Source of the DNA: Tritrichomonas musculus
Taxonomy: Eukaryota > Parabasalia > Tritrichomonadida > Tritrichomonadidae
Direction of reading: 5' to 3'
Assembly: GCA_039105265.1 (NCBI GenBank)
Contig: JAPFFF010000016.1
Location: 2,666,001-2,730,000 of the forward strand
Length of the DNA stretch: 64,000 nucleotides
Below the pieces are notes generated by a model. It saw only the letters and a program-made list of their open reading frames with translations, ran no database searches and was not told where the DNA came from. How positions within the stretch are numbered: position 1 is the first letter of the stretch; each line of letters starts with the position of its first letter. Below are positions 10,476 through 20,428 of this stretch, in pieces. Position numbers and translations under genes: made by a program.

Positions 10476-13010
10476 ATGATTCAACTAAATGATTTCCAAA
10501 TCATCCAAACACTAGGAGAAGGAAACTTTTCAAAAACATTTCTAGTAGAAAGCGAAGAAACAAAAAGTAAATATCTCGTTCAAATTTCAAAATCAAAATT
10601 TAATAATAATATTGAGCAAAAGCAATTTATAAATGAAATGACTCCGTATTTAAGTCTACGCTACCCATCAATTTTAAGTGTTATCGGCATTAGTCCAGTA
10701 GACTTTAATAACCAACCTTATCCCACTACAATTACTGATTATTTGCCAAGTATATCTCTTCAAAAATTATTTTATAAAATGAAGCAGGGAAACACGCCTA
10801 CAAAAATTACCCCTACCAACCAATTTATTATACTACTTGGAATTTCTCTTGGAATGAAGTATCTCCATGCCAATGATACAACACATGGAAATCTTAATCC
10901 ATCCAACATTTTTCTTGATAACAATTTATATCCAAAAATAAGCGATTTTTCATTATCCAAAAAATCTTCGGAATTTTTTGAGAAAGTTCAGAAATATTCA
11001 GAATATACTGCTCCTGAACTTTTTTCTAATGGATACTGCACCACCGAATCTGATATTTATTCATTTGCGATTATTGCCAAACAATTGATTGAAAATAAAC
11101 GGCCACCCATTGCAATTTCCAAAAACATAAATGAAGAGATAAAATCATTCTTTCATAAATGTACCTCACTCGAGCCTTCAGATCGGCCTACTTTTTATGA
11201 AATCTGTCGATTTTTTGTTAGTAAAAATTTTATGAAGATATTTGGTCCCATAAACTATGAAGAAGTCATTTATTATCTAGATCAATTTGAAGAAGATCCA
11301 GACACCTTATTTTTCCAAGGAGTAATGATGAGTGATACTGACAAAGTGCGGGCTATTCAATACTATCGAAAAGGGATAAATAAAGGCGATTCGAATTCAA
11401 TGAATAACTATGCCAACATGCTTCAAAAAGGCGAAGGAGTTGCCACCAATAAGAAAGAAGCTGCCTATTATTACAAGCTTGCAGCCATGCAAGGCAATTC
11501 CAACGCAATGTACAATTATGCACTGATGTTGGACAACGGCGATGGACTTTCAATGAACAAAGGAAAAGCGTTGAAATATTACAAAATGGCAGCTGACAAC
11601 GGCAACTCATCTGCCATGTTTAATTACGCAGTCAGCAAGTTCAACGGCGATGGTGTTGCTGTTGACAAAGAGGAAGCCATTTGCTACTATAAAATGGCAG
11701 CAGACAACGGCAATTCAAATGCCATGTTCAATTATGCAATCATACAAAAAAACGGAGACGGTTGCCCAGTTAACATCAAGGAAGCCATGAAATATTACAA
11801 GAAGGCGGCAGATCAAGGAGATTCAGATGCAATGAACAACTACGCCAACATTCTTTATAATGGCGAAGGTGTTGAAATGAATAAAGAGGAAGCTTTCAAA
11901 TATTACAAAAAAGCGGCTGATAAAGGAGATTCATCAGCAATGAACAATTACGCAAACATGCTTTACAAAGGCGAGTGTGTCCACGTTGATAAAGAGCAAG
12001 CTATTAGCTATTACAAGAAGGCAATTGAAAGAGGAAATGTTCATGCAATGACAAATTATGGCAACATGCTATTTAACGGTGATTCAGTTGGCGTTAATAA
12101 GACAGAAGCCGCTCATTTTTACAAAATGGCTGCTGACCAAGGCGACTCATCGGCGATGAACAATTATGCAACAATGTTGCTGAATGGAGATGGCATAATA
12201 ATGAACAAAGAAAAAGCGGCTTTTTACTACAAAATGGCAATAAACAAAGGCGACAATTCAGCGATGATTAATTATGCCAAAATGCTATTCAATGGAAATG
12301 GCGTTGCTATGAACAAGGACGAAGCTCTTTACTATTACAAGATGGCGATTGAAAATGATAAAATTAAATCATTGAATAATTACGTGGTCACTTCACAAAA
12401 TGAAATTGACAAGGAACAGATTGTCCTTCAATATAAAATTGAGGCTGATAAAGGAGACATGAATTCCATGTATAATTACGCAGTCGCTTTGTCGATTGGC
12501 GACGGTGTTGCTGTTGATAAGAAGGAAGCCATGAAATATTACAAGATGGCAATTGAAAAAGGCGACCCTTCAGCTATGAACAATTACGCAAACATGCTTT
12601 ACAATGGCGATGGAATCACGCAGAATAAGAAAAAAGCTTTGAAGTATTACAAAATGGCAGTCGATTTGGGTGACGCTTCTGCCATGAATAATTACGCCAA
12701 TATGCTCTATAGAGGCGAAGCTGTCGAGTCTAACAAAGAACTGGCAATTCGTTATTATAAAATGGCAATAGATGGCGGATGCGATAACGCTATCTTCAAT
12801 TACGCAGTGATGCTTGAAAATGGTATCGGAACACCGAGAAATAAAAGAAAGGCTGCTCAGTACTACAAAATGGCAGCTGACAAAGGCCACGTGAATGCAA
12901 TGTTTAAGTTCGCAAACATGCTAGAAAATGGCGAAGGCGTGCCTCTCAATAAGGAACAGGCTGTTTATTATTATAAAATTGCAAACGACAAGGTCATTGC
13001 AAAAAAATAA
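10476..13010 (+). CDS. Sel1-repeat pseudokinase
   Basis: 844 residues. Residues about 1-260 form a protein kinase fold: a glycine loop GEGNFSKT, an EYTAPE motif, SDIYSFAII and a C-lobe ending SDRPTF. The catalytic residues are replaced: the beta-3 VAxK lysine is Gln (LVQIS), HRD is HGN and DFG is DFS, so it should be a pseudokinase. Residues about 285-840 are some fifteen Sel1 (TPR-like) units of about 36 residues, consensus AMNNYANMLxNGDGVxxNKxEAxxYYKMAADKGDS, giving a protein-binding solenoid. Sel1 proteins usually act as adaptors, so a scaffold role is likely (inference). The array is GC-richer than the kinase part. It starts at ATG 10476, eight codons before the glycine loop. No TCA-type initiator is seen. 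Confidence 0.9.
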   Translation: MIQLNDFQIIQTLGEGNFSKTFLVESEETKSKYLVQISKSKFNNNIEQKQFINEMTPYLSLRYPSILSVIGISPVDFNNQPYPTTITDYLPSISLQKLFYKMKQGNTPTKITPTNQFIILLGISLGMKYLHANDTTHGNLNPSNIFLDNNLYPKISDFSLSKKSSEFFEKVQKYSEYTAPELFSNGYCTTESDIYSFAIIAKQLIENKRPPIAISKNINEEIKSFFHKCTSLEPSDRPTFYEICRFFVSKNFMKIFGPINYEEVIYYLDQFEEDPDTLFFQGVMMSDTDKVRAIQYYRKGINKGDSNSMNNYANMLQKGEGVATNKKEAAYYYKLAAMQGNSNAMYNYALMLDNGDGLSMNKGKALKYYKMAADNGNSSAMFNYAVSKFNGDGVAVDKEEAICYYKMAADNGNSNAMFNYAIIQKNGDGCPVNIKEAMKYYKKAADQGDSDAMNNYANILYNGEGVEMNKEEAFKYYKKAADKGDSSAMNNYANMLYKGECVHVDKEQAISYYKKAIERGNVHAMTNYGNMLFNGDSVGVNKTEAAHFYKMAADQGDSSAMNNYATMLLNGDGIIMNKEKAAFYYKMAINKGDNSAMINYAKMLFNGNGVAMNKDEALYYYKMAIENDKIKSLNNYVVTSQNEIDKEQIVLQYKIEADKGDMNSMYNYAVALSIGDGVAVDKKEAMKYYKMAIEKGDPSAMNNYANMLYNGDGITQNKKKALKYYKMAVDLGDASAMNNYANMLYRGEAVESNKELAIRYYKMAIDGGCDNAIFNYAVMLENGIGTPRNKRKAAQYYKMAADKGHVNAMFKFANMLENGEGVPLNKEQAVYYYKIANDKVIAKK

Positions 13011-14140
13011 TTTCTATTATTATGTATACTAAATGTAAGTAAATATTTATTTGAATGTTTTTTGATCTTTATTGCGTGTTGAGTAATATGATATATATAT
13101 ACCCCCGAATCTCTACAAGTGAGAAAATTTTTGTACGTTATTTAAAAAAATTTTAACGAATTAAATTTGAATGTAATTGAGAGAGATAATTGAAACAAAT
13201 AACGTACAAAAAATAAGAATGACTAATAACTAAAGAAAGAAGAAAGATTTCAATTAATGAATTTCATATTTATTAACAACATGCCAAGGTGCTTGAGTAT
13301 AGATAAAATGAAGGGAAAAAAAAGAGGTGAAAATTTAATTATTTTAATATTTTATTCAAATGAAAGGATTAGGAAAATTTCGCATACGGATAAATAATTT
13401 TCGCCACTAGTGTTCTCTATTTATATATTTATCAACGTTCGGAATTTTTAATTTTTGTTTTCTCTGATAATAAATTCCAAATATTTTACTCGGCTTTAAA
13501 TTTCATGCAAATTTATATGAGAAAATATAAAGTTGCTTTAAAGGTGTCTGCAACTATTAAAACAAAAATCAAAAATTTTGTACTTTTCCCTGGAATATTA
13601 TATTATTTGTAATTTTTTAGAAGAATTAAAAGAGATACGAGAATGACTCTCCTCCCATGTATATTTGAATTAGTAGTAGAATTAAATGAATAAATAAAAT
13701 TGATATGGTTGCTATTAGTAAATTAAATTTGAATGAAATGTAAGAATATTTATGAAAATATGAAGTAAAAAGCGGCATAGACTGTTGTATTGAACGCATA
13801 CATGTCATTTGGATAAAAAAAGATTGTTTTAAATGCAGAACCTAACTTGAATATTTGCACATAAAATTTAACCTGAGCTAAACACGTAAAAACAAAAAAG
13901 TTGAATAGCAAAAAGTAAAAAAAGTAGAGAACAATTAAAAAAAGCACTTTATATAATCGAAATAAGTTAAAATGGTAGTCTTTTAAATATCTGTGAAAAA
14001 AAGTTAGGAAAATAGGTAATAAATGGAAGCGATGTAAAGAATATGAGGTAATAAGTTCTGAAAATAGCATTTTGAGTAAAAAAATTGAGTTTGAGCGGAA
14101 TAGAACATTTGAAAATTAGGATATATGAATTCTGAAAGAG
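13011..14140. other. Intergenic with a small hairpin element
   Basis: No supported gene. Exact 16-bp inverted arms TTTTTGTACGTTATTT (13128-13143 and 13197-13212) enclose 53 bp and could form a hairpin or be a very small MITE. Open frames on the minus strand here are hydrophobic, low in complexity and without homology signals. Confidence 0.45.
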
Positions 14141-14533
14141 ATCATCAATTTTTTGGGTTGATTTTTCTATATCTCTATTAAAGTTATCTATATCATTTGA
14201 CAAACACTCAATTTGCAAATCATCAACAATTTCTGTTAATGAATCAATTTCATTTCTAGTTATTTTTATTGATTTTAAATTAAAAAGATCACACATCAAT
14301 TGAAATTCATTGAATTCATCTTTAAAATTGTAAAAAAAATGTTTATTGTTAGGATCTTCTTCAAGTTTAGCACGGACAACATTTGATAAATAAACACAAA
14401 AAAGGTTGCATTTATAAGTATTCTTGTTTGTTCGAATTGTAAATGTATTGAAATCATTATCTCGAAGAAAATCAGCCAATCCTTTCATTTGAACGTGCAA
14501 TTTAATATTGTTTTGAATTCTATTATTTTCTTC
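14141..14533 (-). pseudogene. Copied fragment of the big BTB/ankyrin gene (58088-63280)
   Basis: This 393-bp block matches 62405-62797 almost base for base, with two or three differences seen by eye and no gaps (constant offset 48264). It encodes the internal piece from NNRIQNNIKLHVQMKG to IEKSTQKIDD of the BTB-like module. It has no start or rest of the gene, so it is non-functional. It is joined directly to a 30-bp piece of the Sel1 gene. The near identity makes it a recent copy. Confidence 0.8.
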
Positions 14534-14562
14534 GTGGTACATATTCTCCAGTAATATAAATA
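14533..14562 (-). pseudogene. 30-bp fragment of the kinase-Sel1 gene
   Basis: CGTGGTACATATTCTCCAGT and the next ten bases are identical to 28256-28285 inside the Sel1 array of the gene at 26026-30345. The junction with the ankyrin-gene fragment shows a 1-2 base overlap. It looks like filler DNA copied during break repair (inference). Confidence 0.6.
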
Positions 14563-14625
14563 GACCTTTTTATAAAAAGAAATTTTTTTGGGATAAAGTA
14601 TACTTTTTAGCGATAATGCCCACTT

Positions 14626-15764
14626 GGGATGATTACAATATTCCCATTTTTTTACTTCACTGATAACACTTTTTTGCTTTTGGGGAAAAAAAATATCACT
14701 TTTTAAAAAAAAAAAAATTACAATTATCACTTTTCTTCAGAAAATCATTTCACTAAAAATAAAAAAAAATGTTAAGTGCTGCACCTCTCTTAGTAAGGAG
14801 AGTTCAAAAAAATATATTTTAATTAGCATCAAGTAACGATTATTTTTATGCAGCTTCTGCTCCGAGTAAAGTTTAAACTTACCATATCATATTTAAATTA
14901 AGCAATCTATTTTCAAAAAGTGCTTGTGGGTAATAGTATATTATAGACAATCGTGTTTTACTTTTATACATCTAATTTCAGGTATTAATCTCTGCTTTTT
15001 CAAAACAATTGTTAATATCAGATAATGAAGTTCCATGCATTTATACTATAAATTTGGCGTTTTCTCGCTTCAAATATTATTTTCCATCGTTTTTTGCATG
15101 TAATACATGTTGGAAAATCTGTATATTCAAGTTTAAAAATGTTGATTATTTCAATAATATTCAATAAGTAATGCAATAAATAAAAACAAAACTATAATCA
15201 AAATAATCCTTATATAATATTGAGTTGAAATATATCATTATTACTTCTTTTTCTCTTTTTCAAAAGGAGAAATTAAGTTTTTTAAAAAAAAAAAAAAAAA
15301 AAAATATAAACGTTCTTTTAAATAATCTAAACGTCCAACAATAGAAGAATGTTCATAAAGAGCGATCAATAATTGAACTTTATAATTTATACTTTATATT
15401 AATAATATAAATTAATAAAATTCTATCAGATCTGAGCAATTTCTTCTGTTGAATTACGGTTTTTTCTTCAAATCTTACATTTATGGATAGAGATAAATAA
15501 CTAAGTAATAAAATACGCTATTTCAAACACAACATTTATATGAGCAAAAGAAACAAGAAAAATAAAAAAAAAAAGCTCGGATATTAGTAAAAATTCGAAT
15601 AGAATAAAATTGAAATGAATAAATAATTAATTGAAATTTCAATAAAAATAAAATTATTTTTTCTAATATTATATTCAAATTTTTTAAAACAAAAGCTTTG
15701 AATTGTATTGGAAAAGTTTATGATAAGTATTTTTTTTTTTTCAAAAATTGAGATGCTTATAAAG
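14626..15764 (+). repeat. Left terminal inverted repeat of the MULE
   Basis: About 1,139 bp, mirrored by 24269-25408. Homology stops just after CAAAAATTGAGATG-TTATAAAG. The open frame at 15584-15802 is only a reading of the repeat and recurs in the other arm. It contains A and T homopolymer tracts and no gene that I can support. The outermost bases GGGA resemble the GG-starting ends of the MITE at 1310. Confidence 0.9.
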
Positions 15765-17365
15765 CATGAATTCAAGAAGCTCTTCTTTTTTATATAATGC
15801 AAATCAAAGAAAAAGGAGGAACCAGCATTCTACTTAATTTCCAAGACAATAATAAAAGTTATGGGACAAGCATTTTGTACCATCAAATGATAGATCATTT
15901 TGCATTCTATTGAATTCAATCGATTTTCAATTATTTTTGGCCTGCTAGAATCTATATAATTGCAATTTTAATAGAGTTGGCTCCAATTATTAAGATGTTA
16001 TCAATGAAAATGATATTAATAACTAATCGCATATAAAATTTTGGGAGAACAAATTGATCTTAGGAACTCACAAGTAATCGAAGATTGAGCCTGAGATTTT
16101 TTTTCAATTTGGTGAAAGCCTCAAGTAAAAAATATTTTTATCTAGGTTTTGTTAATTCATAATTTACGAATATGTTTATATCAGAAATTGAATAAAAATA
16201 TCCCCGCCGCTATATTTAGCTTTACAATTTTGGAATATTAAATTTTCTAGATTTACATTTTTATACGAATAGCGATTTAATTCATTTTGAAGATAAATTG
16301 CATCACCAATATTTTTATAAGATCAACAATTGTCAAATATGGATTTTTTATTAATTGAAACGCTGTTTAGTTCATTAGTAAGGTCTTTATATGTTGACAC
16401 GTTGACGCAGATATTAACGAGCTTGTAATTTTCTTCTATATTTTTTACAACGCTTATTGTTCTTGCAATCTTCTTCATACAGGATGATTCCATTTGATCA
16501 TGCAATTTACCTTCCAATTTACTTTCAATCAAATCAAATTGAGAAGATAACAAACTTTTTGATAAAAGTTTTTAACGATAGTTTGTGTCTTCATTACGTA
16601 ACTTCTATCAATTAATCCTGTCATTTTATTCTTGCACATTTCTTTTGCAATTGTTCTCTCAAATATCTTGCCAAATATTTGATCAATATCATATTGTTGA
16701 ATATTAATTTTTTTGCCGATGCTTTTCGAATAATTAGCATCCTTTCTGAAGAATTAAGCAGCAACTTCCACGATTATCAGAAGCAATTGCTAGCTCAGTT
16801 ATTTTGAAAGTGATTGAATTATATATAATTCAAAATCAAAAAAAAAACTTTATTGAATTCAATATGCATCAGAAAATAACTGTGCTGTCTTTAAATTCAC
16901 GAAATGTACATCTGACTTCTTCCCTAAAGAAGTCGTAAGAAGGAATTCAAGCTACATAAGACAGTCATTTTTTATAAAAAAAATATTCATTGCTCAAATT
17001 TATACAACTCATAAATTCAATCTTGATTGTGTACTCTTTATGTTCAAGATCTGATGAAACATAAAGTAATGAATATTTGTTTATTGTTGCTATTTGTGTG
17101 CTGATGTTAGCAATGTCTTCTTCATCAAATTAGTCAGTCTCATATAACAAAACATTGCCAACTTTGTCATTCATGTTTCCTCGTAACAATTGAAGTGCTT
17201 CATTAATGTCTCAAATGTTTAGGTCATATGATTCACACCAACCGCATTTCGTGTCATAAACCCAAACTTTTAAAGCTTCATTTAATAAGTTATTAAATTG
17301 ATTTTTAATTTCTTAAATCATAAATCAAAATGGAAATATGCAAATGTATTTCTTTATTAAAATTA
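15765..17365 (-). other. Decayed coding-like stretch inside the MULE
   Basis: From about 16300 to 17340 the minus strand shows protein-like pieces, such as FDLIESKLEGKLHDQMESSCMKKIAR near 16400-16540 (given in part) and NEALQLLRGNMNDKVGNVLLYE near 17110-17210, broken by many stops. I do not recognise a family. It may be an accessory gene of an ancestral element or old host sequence. The rest (15765-16300) is AT-rich with no gene. Confidence 0.35.
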
Positions 17366-20300
17366 TTAATGTTTTGATGATATATCACCTGGTGTAGGAA
17401 TTCTTCTTTGCTTTTGTTTGAGGGAAGAAATTCCTACGGGGACATCATCATTGGTTTTTATGATTTGATCAAAATCAGGATACAAAAGATCTTGTTGAAA
17501 GAGATATCTATATCCCGAAACGAAATAGCGCGCATGAATCCAACAACTCCAATTGATGTTAAAATGGCAAGCCACGGAGAGCATATGAACGCAAGGCATA
17601 CCGGTATCATTGAAAAACATGCAGGTGCATGTAGGTTTCTCTGAAGAGCATATGGTCACAGTGCATTTTGTGGCATCATCATTTTCTTTTGTTACTACAT
17701 ATTTGCATTTGAGGATTGGAGACCGAGTTACAGTCAAATTGTTTGCAACAACCATTGCGTAGCTAAGCCAATCACGAGCAGAATCTGTAAGAATGCCACA
17801 TTGATAGCAGATGTCTTTAAGAACAGCAAATCCAAAATCATATATTTTTAACATAACTTCGAGTGGCTCTTTATTCTTGAGATGGAGTTTCACTATCAGA
17901 GCATTCAAAGATTCAGCTGCTGATGAAGTAGTATTCTGATCTCTTGGAATGTCAGACTCAAAACGGCTGATTTTTTGCCACCGTGATTTTTGGTCCAAAT
18001 AATCTTTTAAGGAACGATGATTATCGATGATGTCTTTTTTTTTCATAGCATATTCGTGAGAAGTTTGACACTTTACTAAATCTTTGAATGTATTTTTGCA
18101 TGGGCAGTGCTTGCTTAAATGCCAGCAGCACAATGAATTTGCAATCTTAACTTTTTCAAGGCTGGAGATTAGTGCAAATGCTTCATCAGTGATGCAGTTT
18201 CTTATGAAATGCAATTCTGTATTCAACATATTCAAAAGCAAATTTGTGTATATTTTGCTTTCTGATGCAGCCCAAGAAATTGCAAGTGGGAGTATTGTAC
18301 GATTGCCTGTATAGGTTACAATAACATACATTCTCCCTCTCGATATCCCAGTTTGGAATCGTGAATCCATTTGTATTACTGGGAAAAACAACGAGGAAGT
18401 TAAAAATTTTATAGCATAGTTAGGAACTATACCAACAAAATCAATACAACCTTCCTCGTTTTTATGTATATCACCTTTGCCTCCGTATCTTTTAATAATA
18501 TCGATAAATGCTTGAAGCATTCCCCAGGTACATAATCTGTCTTTTCTTCTGATCATATAAACTTTATTATAAGCTCTTCTTATTCTCAATTTGCATATGC
18601 TATCTGGAGGAAGTCCTAGAACAGTGTGTATTTTATTATAATACTCATTATTCAAATGTTCTTGTTTTTCAAGAGATTTTATAACTGCTTCAATTTTTGC
18701 TGTTGAAATTATAATTGGATTGGAACAAGTATGATGTGATTGGTGACTTACATGGTATCCATCACCTAGTTTTGTGCATTCAATTCGATAGAAGCATCCT
18801 TTAGCTTTGCATTCATAAGCTATTGTGTCGTTATTTTTTGAATCCACTTTTCCAAGTCGATATCCTTTATTTGCTTTTGAAATAAATGTATATGCTGTAA
18901 AAACATCTGGAAATGGTGCATATTCAGATTCAAGATTTTCTCTTGTAACTTCCTCAATTGATTCATCTTCGTATTCTTCTTCTTCTTCTTGATATTCTTC
19001 TGTTATTTGATCTTTTATTTCGTTATTTCTATTTTTGATTGATTCTTCATCCTTGCTTTCACCTCGAAATATTTGTTCAATATCGATAGTTTTCCAATCA
19101 AATTCTTTTTTATTTTCCTGCGAATATAACATTTCTAATTTATCATGATTCAAATTACTCCTAAACAATACAGGTATAAAAAATGATTTTGTTGATTTTG
19201 CCGATGATAATTGAGGATTGTCTAGTTGCTTCGTTTTTTGAGTATTGTCAATGATTTTTTTTGCAGGTTTCTGATTTTTGTCAATATTTTGGTCTTCATT
19301 TTTAGGTTTTGGTGGACGTCCTCTTTTTCTTTTAGCATTTGTTTGGCTTGATGAAACTTGTTCATCGAGGTTTTTTTCAATATTTAAAAGATCATTAATG
19401 CCTGTTTTGGAATTAATAAAAGAAAAATTATAAAACTTTCTAGTTTGAACCAAAATATCATGTGAAATTTCCTTTTTTTTGAGGATTTCTTTTTGAATGT
19501 AAACAATAATTTCATTATGATGGCATTCAATCGCTTCAATTAAACATTTTGTATATGTTTCATCCTGAGGAATAATTAGATTGCTTTTAAGAACTTGAAT
19601 TATATTTAGATTGTTACCATGAATAGCATACAACCATAAAGTTGAGTCTAATTCAATTCCTTTGTTTTTCAAAAAAAGAAAAATATGTTTCGAACCATAA
19701 AATGCAGAATAATGAATTAGGTCAATTTCATTTGATATTGAATTTCTAATTAAAAAAGAATTAGTTTCATAAATCGATAAGTTGATTTTTTGATCTAAAT
19801 CGATTTCATTCGATTCAATATAATAGCAAAATTCGTCAATTAAATCTTTTCGTATTAATTCACAAATGATGCTGTCATTTTCACCTATTTTCCTTTTCTC
19901 AAAAAAATCTTCTTGTAATTCGTTATTTATTTCATGAATCCATGGAGCATTGTGTGGAAACCATTCCTTATTGATGAATTTTTTTAACTCGGGCAGAAAA
20001 TATAGATGATATTTAGCCATAATAAATTCATCAGTAATTATTTGTTTACAAACGAAGTCATCAAATACCAATATTTTAGATTCAATTAGGTAAAGAAGAA
20101 TTCGTTTGTCACTCTTGAAAATATCAAAAATCTCGGAATTTGAAAAGAAATTAATAATTTCTTTTTGAAAATGCTGCAGTATAACTTTAATTTTGTCGTA
20201 AAAATCAAGGCATCGGTGATGATTATTTACAATTCTTAATAGTAGCATTAATACGAACTTGGTCTCTTGCTTGCTGTTACCAATTTTTTGATCTTTTAAT

Positions 20301-20428
20301 GTATCTGTTAAGACTTCGAAATTCTCTTCAATATTATCATTGCTGTCTAGAAAACAAAGAAGATTCGAATGAATACTTTTCATTTTGTTTATGAAAAGAA
20401 CATTATTAACAGTGGTTTGTGGAACCAT
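17366..20428 (-). CDS. MULE transposase with N-terminal DUF3447 domain
   Basis: 1,020 residues, uninterrupted. Residues about 15-335 match DUF3447, the ankyrin-like domain of host genes here: compare INFFSNSEIFDIFKSDKRILLYLIE with KYFSNSEIFNFFKSNKRILLFLIE at 51839-53074, and IECHHNEI with IKCHHNDI. Next come an AT-hook KRKRGRPPKPK (about 366-376), an acidic linker (about 470-500), a WRKY/FLYWCH-like zinc finger YECKAKGC...SHHTC (about 538-568), and the MULE DDE domain with D688 (QMDSRF), D748 (ITDEA) and E839 (SSAAESLN). A SWIM finger CTC...CVH (C934, C936, C946, H948) closes the protein. All expected catalytic and zinc residues are present. It cuts and pastes MULE DNA by binding the TIRs; DUF3447 has no known transposition role. 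A TCATAA initiator lies 25 nt upstream of the ATG. Confidence 0.93.
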   Translation of the reverse strand: MVPQTTVNNVLFINKMKSIHSNLLCFLDSNDNIEENFEVLTDTLKDQKIGNSKQETKFVLMLLLRIVNNHHRCLDFYDKIKVILQHFQKEIINFFSNSEIFDIFKSDKRILLYLIESKILVFDDFVCKQIITDEFIMAKYHLYFLPELKKFINKEWFPHNAPWIHEINNELQEDFFEKRKIGENDSIICELIRKDLIDEFCYYIESNEIDLDQKINLSIYETNSFLIRNSISNEIDLIHYSAFYGSKHIFLFLKNKGIELDSTLWLYAIHGNNLNIIQVLKSNLIIPQDETYTKCLIEAIECHHNEIIVYIQKEILKKKEISHDILVQTRKFYNFSFINSKTGINDLLNIEKNLDEQVSSSQTNAKRKRGRPPKPKNEDQNIDKNQKPAKKIIDNTQKTKQLDNPQLSSAKSTKSFFIPVLFRSNLNHDKLEMLYSQENKKEFDWKTIDIEQIFRGESKDEESIKNRNNEIKDQITEEYQEEEEEYEDESIEEVTRENLESEYAPFPDVFTAYTFISKANKGYRLGKVDSKNNDTIAYECKAKGCFYRIECTKLGDGYHVSHQSHHTCSNPIIISTAKIEAVIKSLEKQEHLNNEYYNKIHTVLGLPPDSICKLRIRRAYNKVYMIRRKDRLCTWGMLQAFIDIIKRYGGKGDIHKNEEGCIDFVGIVPNYAIKFLTSSLFFPVIQMDSRFQTGISRGRMYVIVTYTGNRTILPLAISWAASESKIYTNLLLNMLNTELHFIRNCITDEAFALISSLEKVKIANSLCCWHLSKHCPCKNTFKDLVKCQTSHEYAMKKKDIIDNHRSLKDYLDQKSRWQKISRFESDIPRDQNTTSSAAESLNALIVKLHLKNKEPLEVMLKIYDFGFAVLKDICYQCGILTDSARDWLSYAMVVANNLTVTRSPILKCKYVVTKENDDATKCTVTICSSEKPTCTCMFFNDTGMPCVHMLSVACHFNINWSCWIHARYFVSGYRYLFQQDLLYPDFDQIIKTNDDVPVGISSLKQKQRRIPTPGDISSKH

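Noticed and set aside
13626-14140. Minus-strand open frames of 60-106 codons next to the copied ankyrin fragment
   Set aside because: Hydrophobic low-complexity sequence; the part continuing into 14141 is only run-off from the copied fragment.
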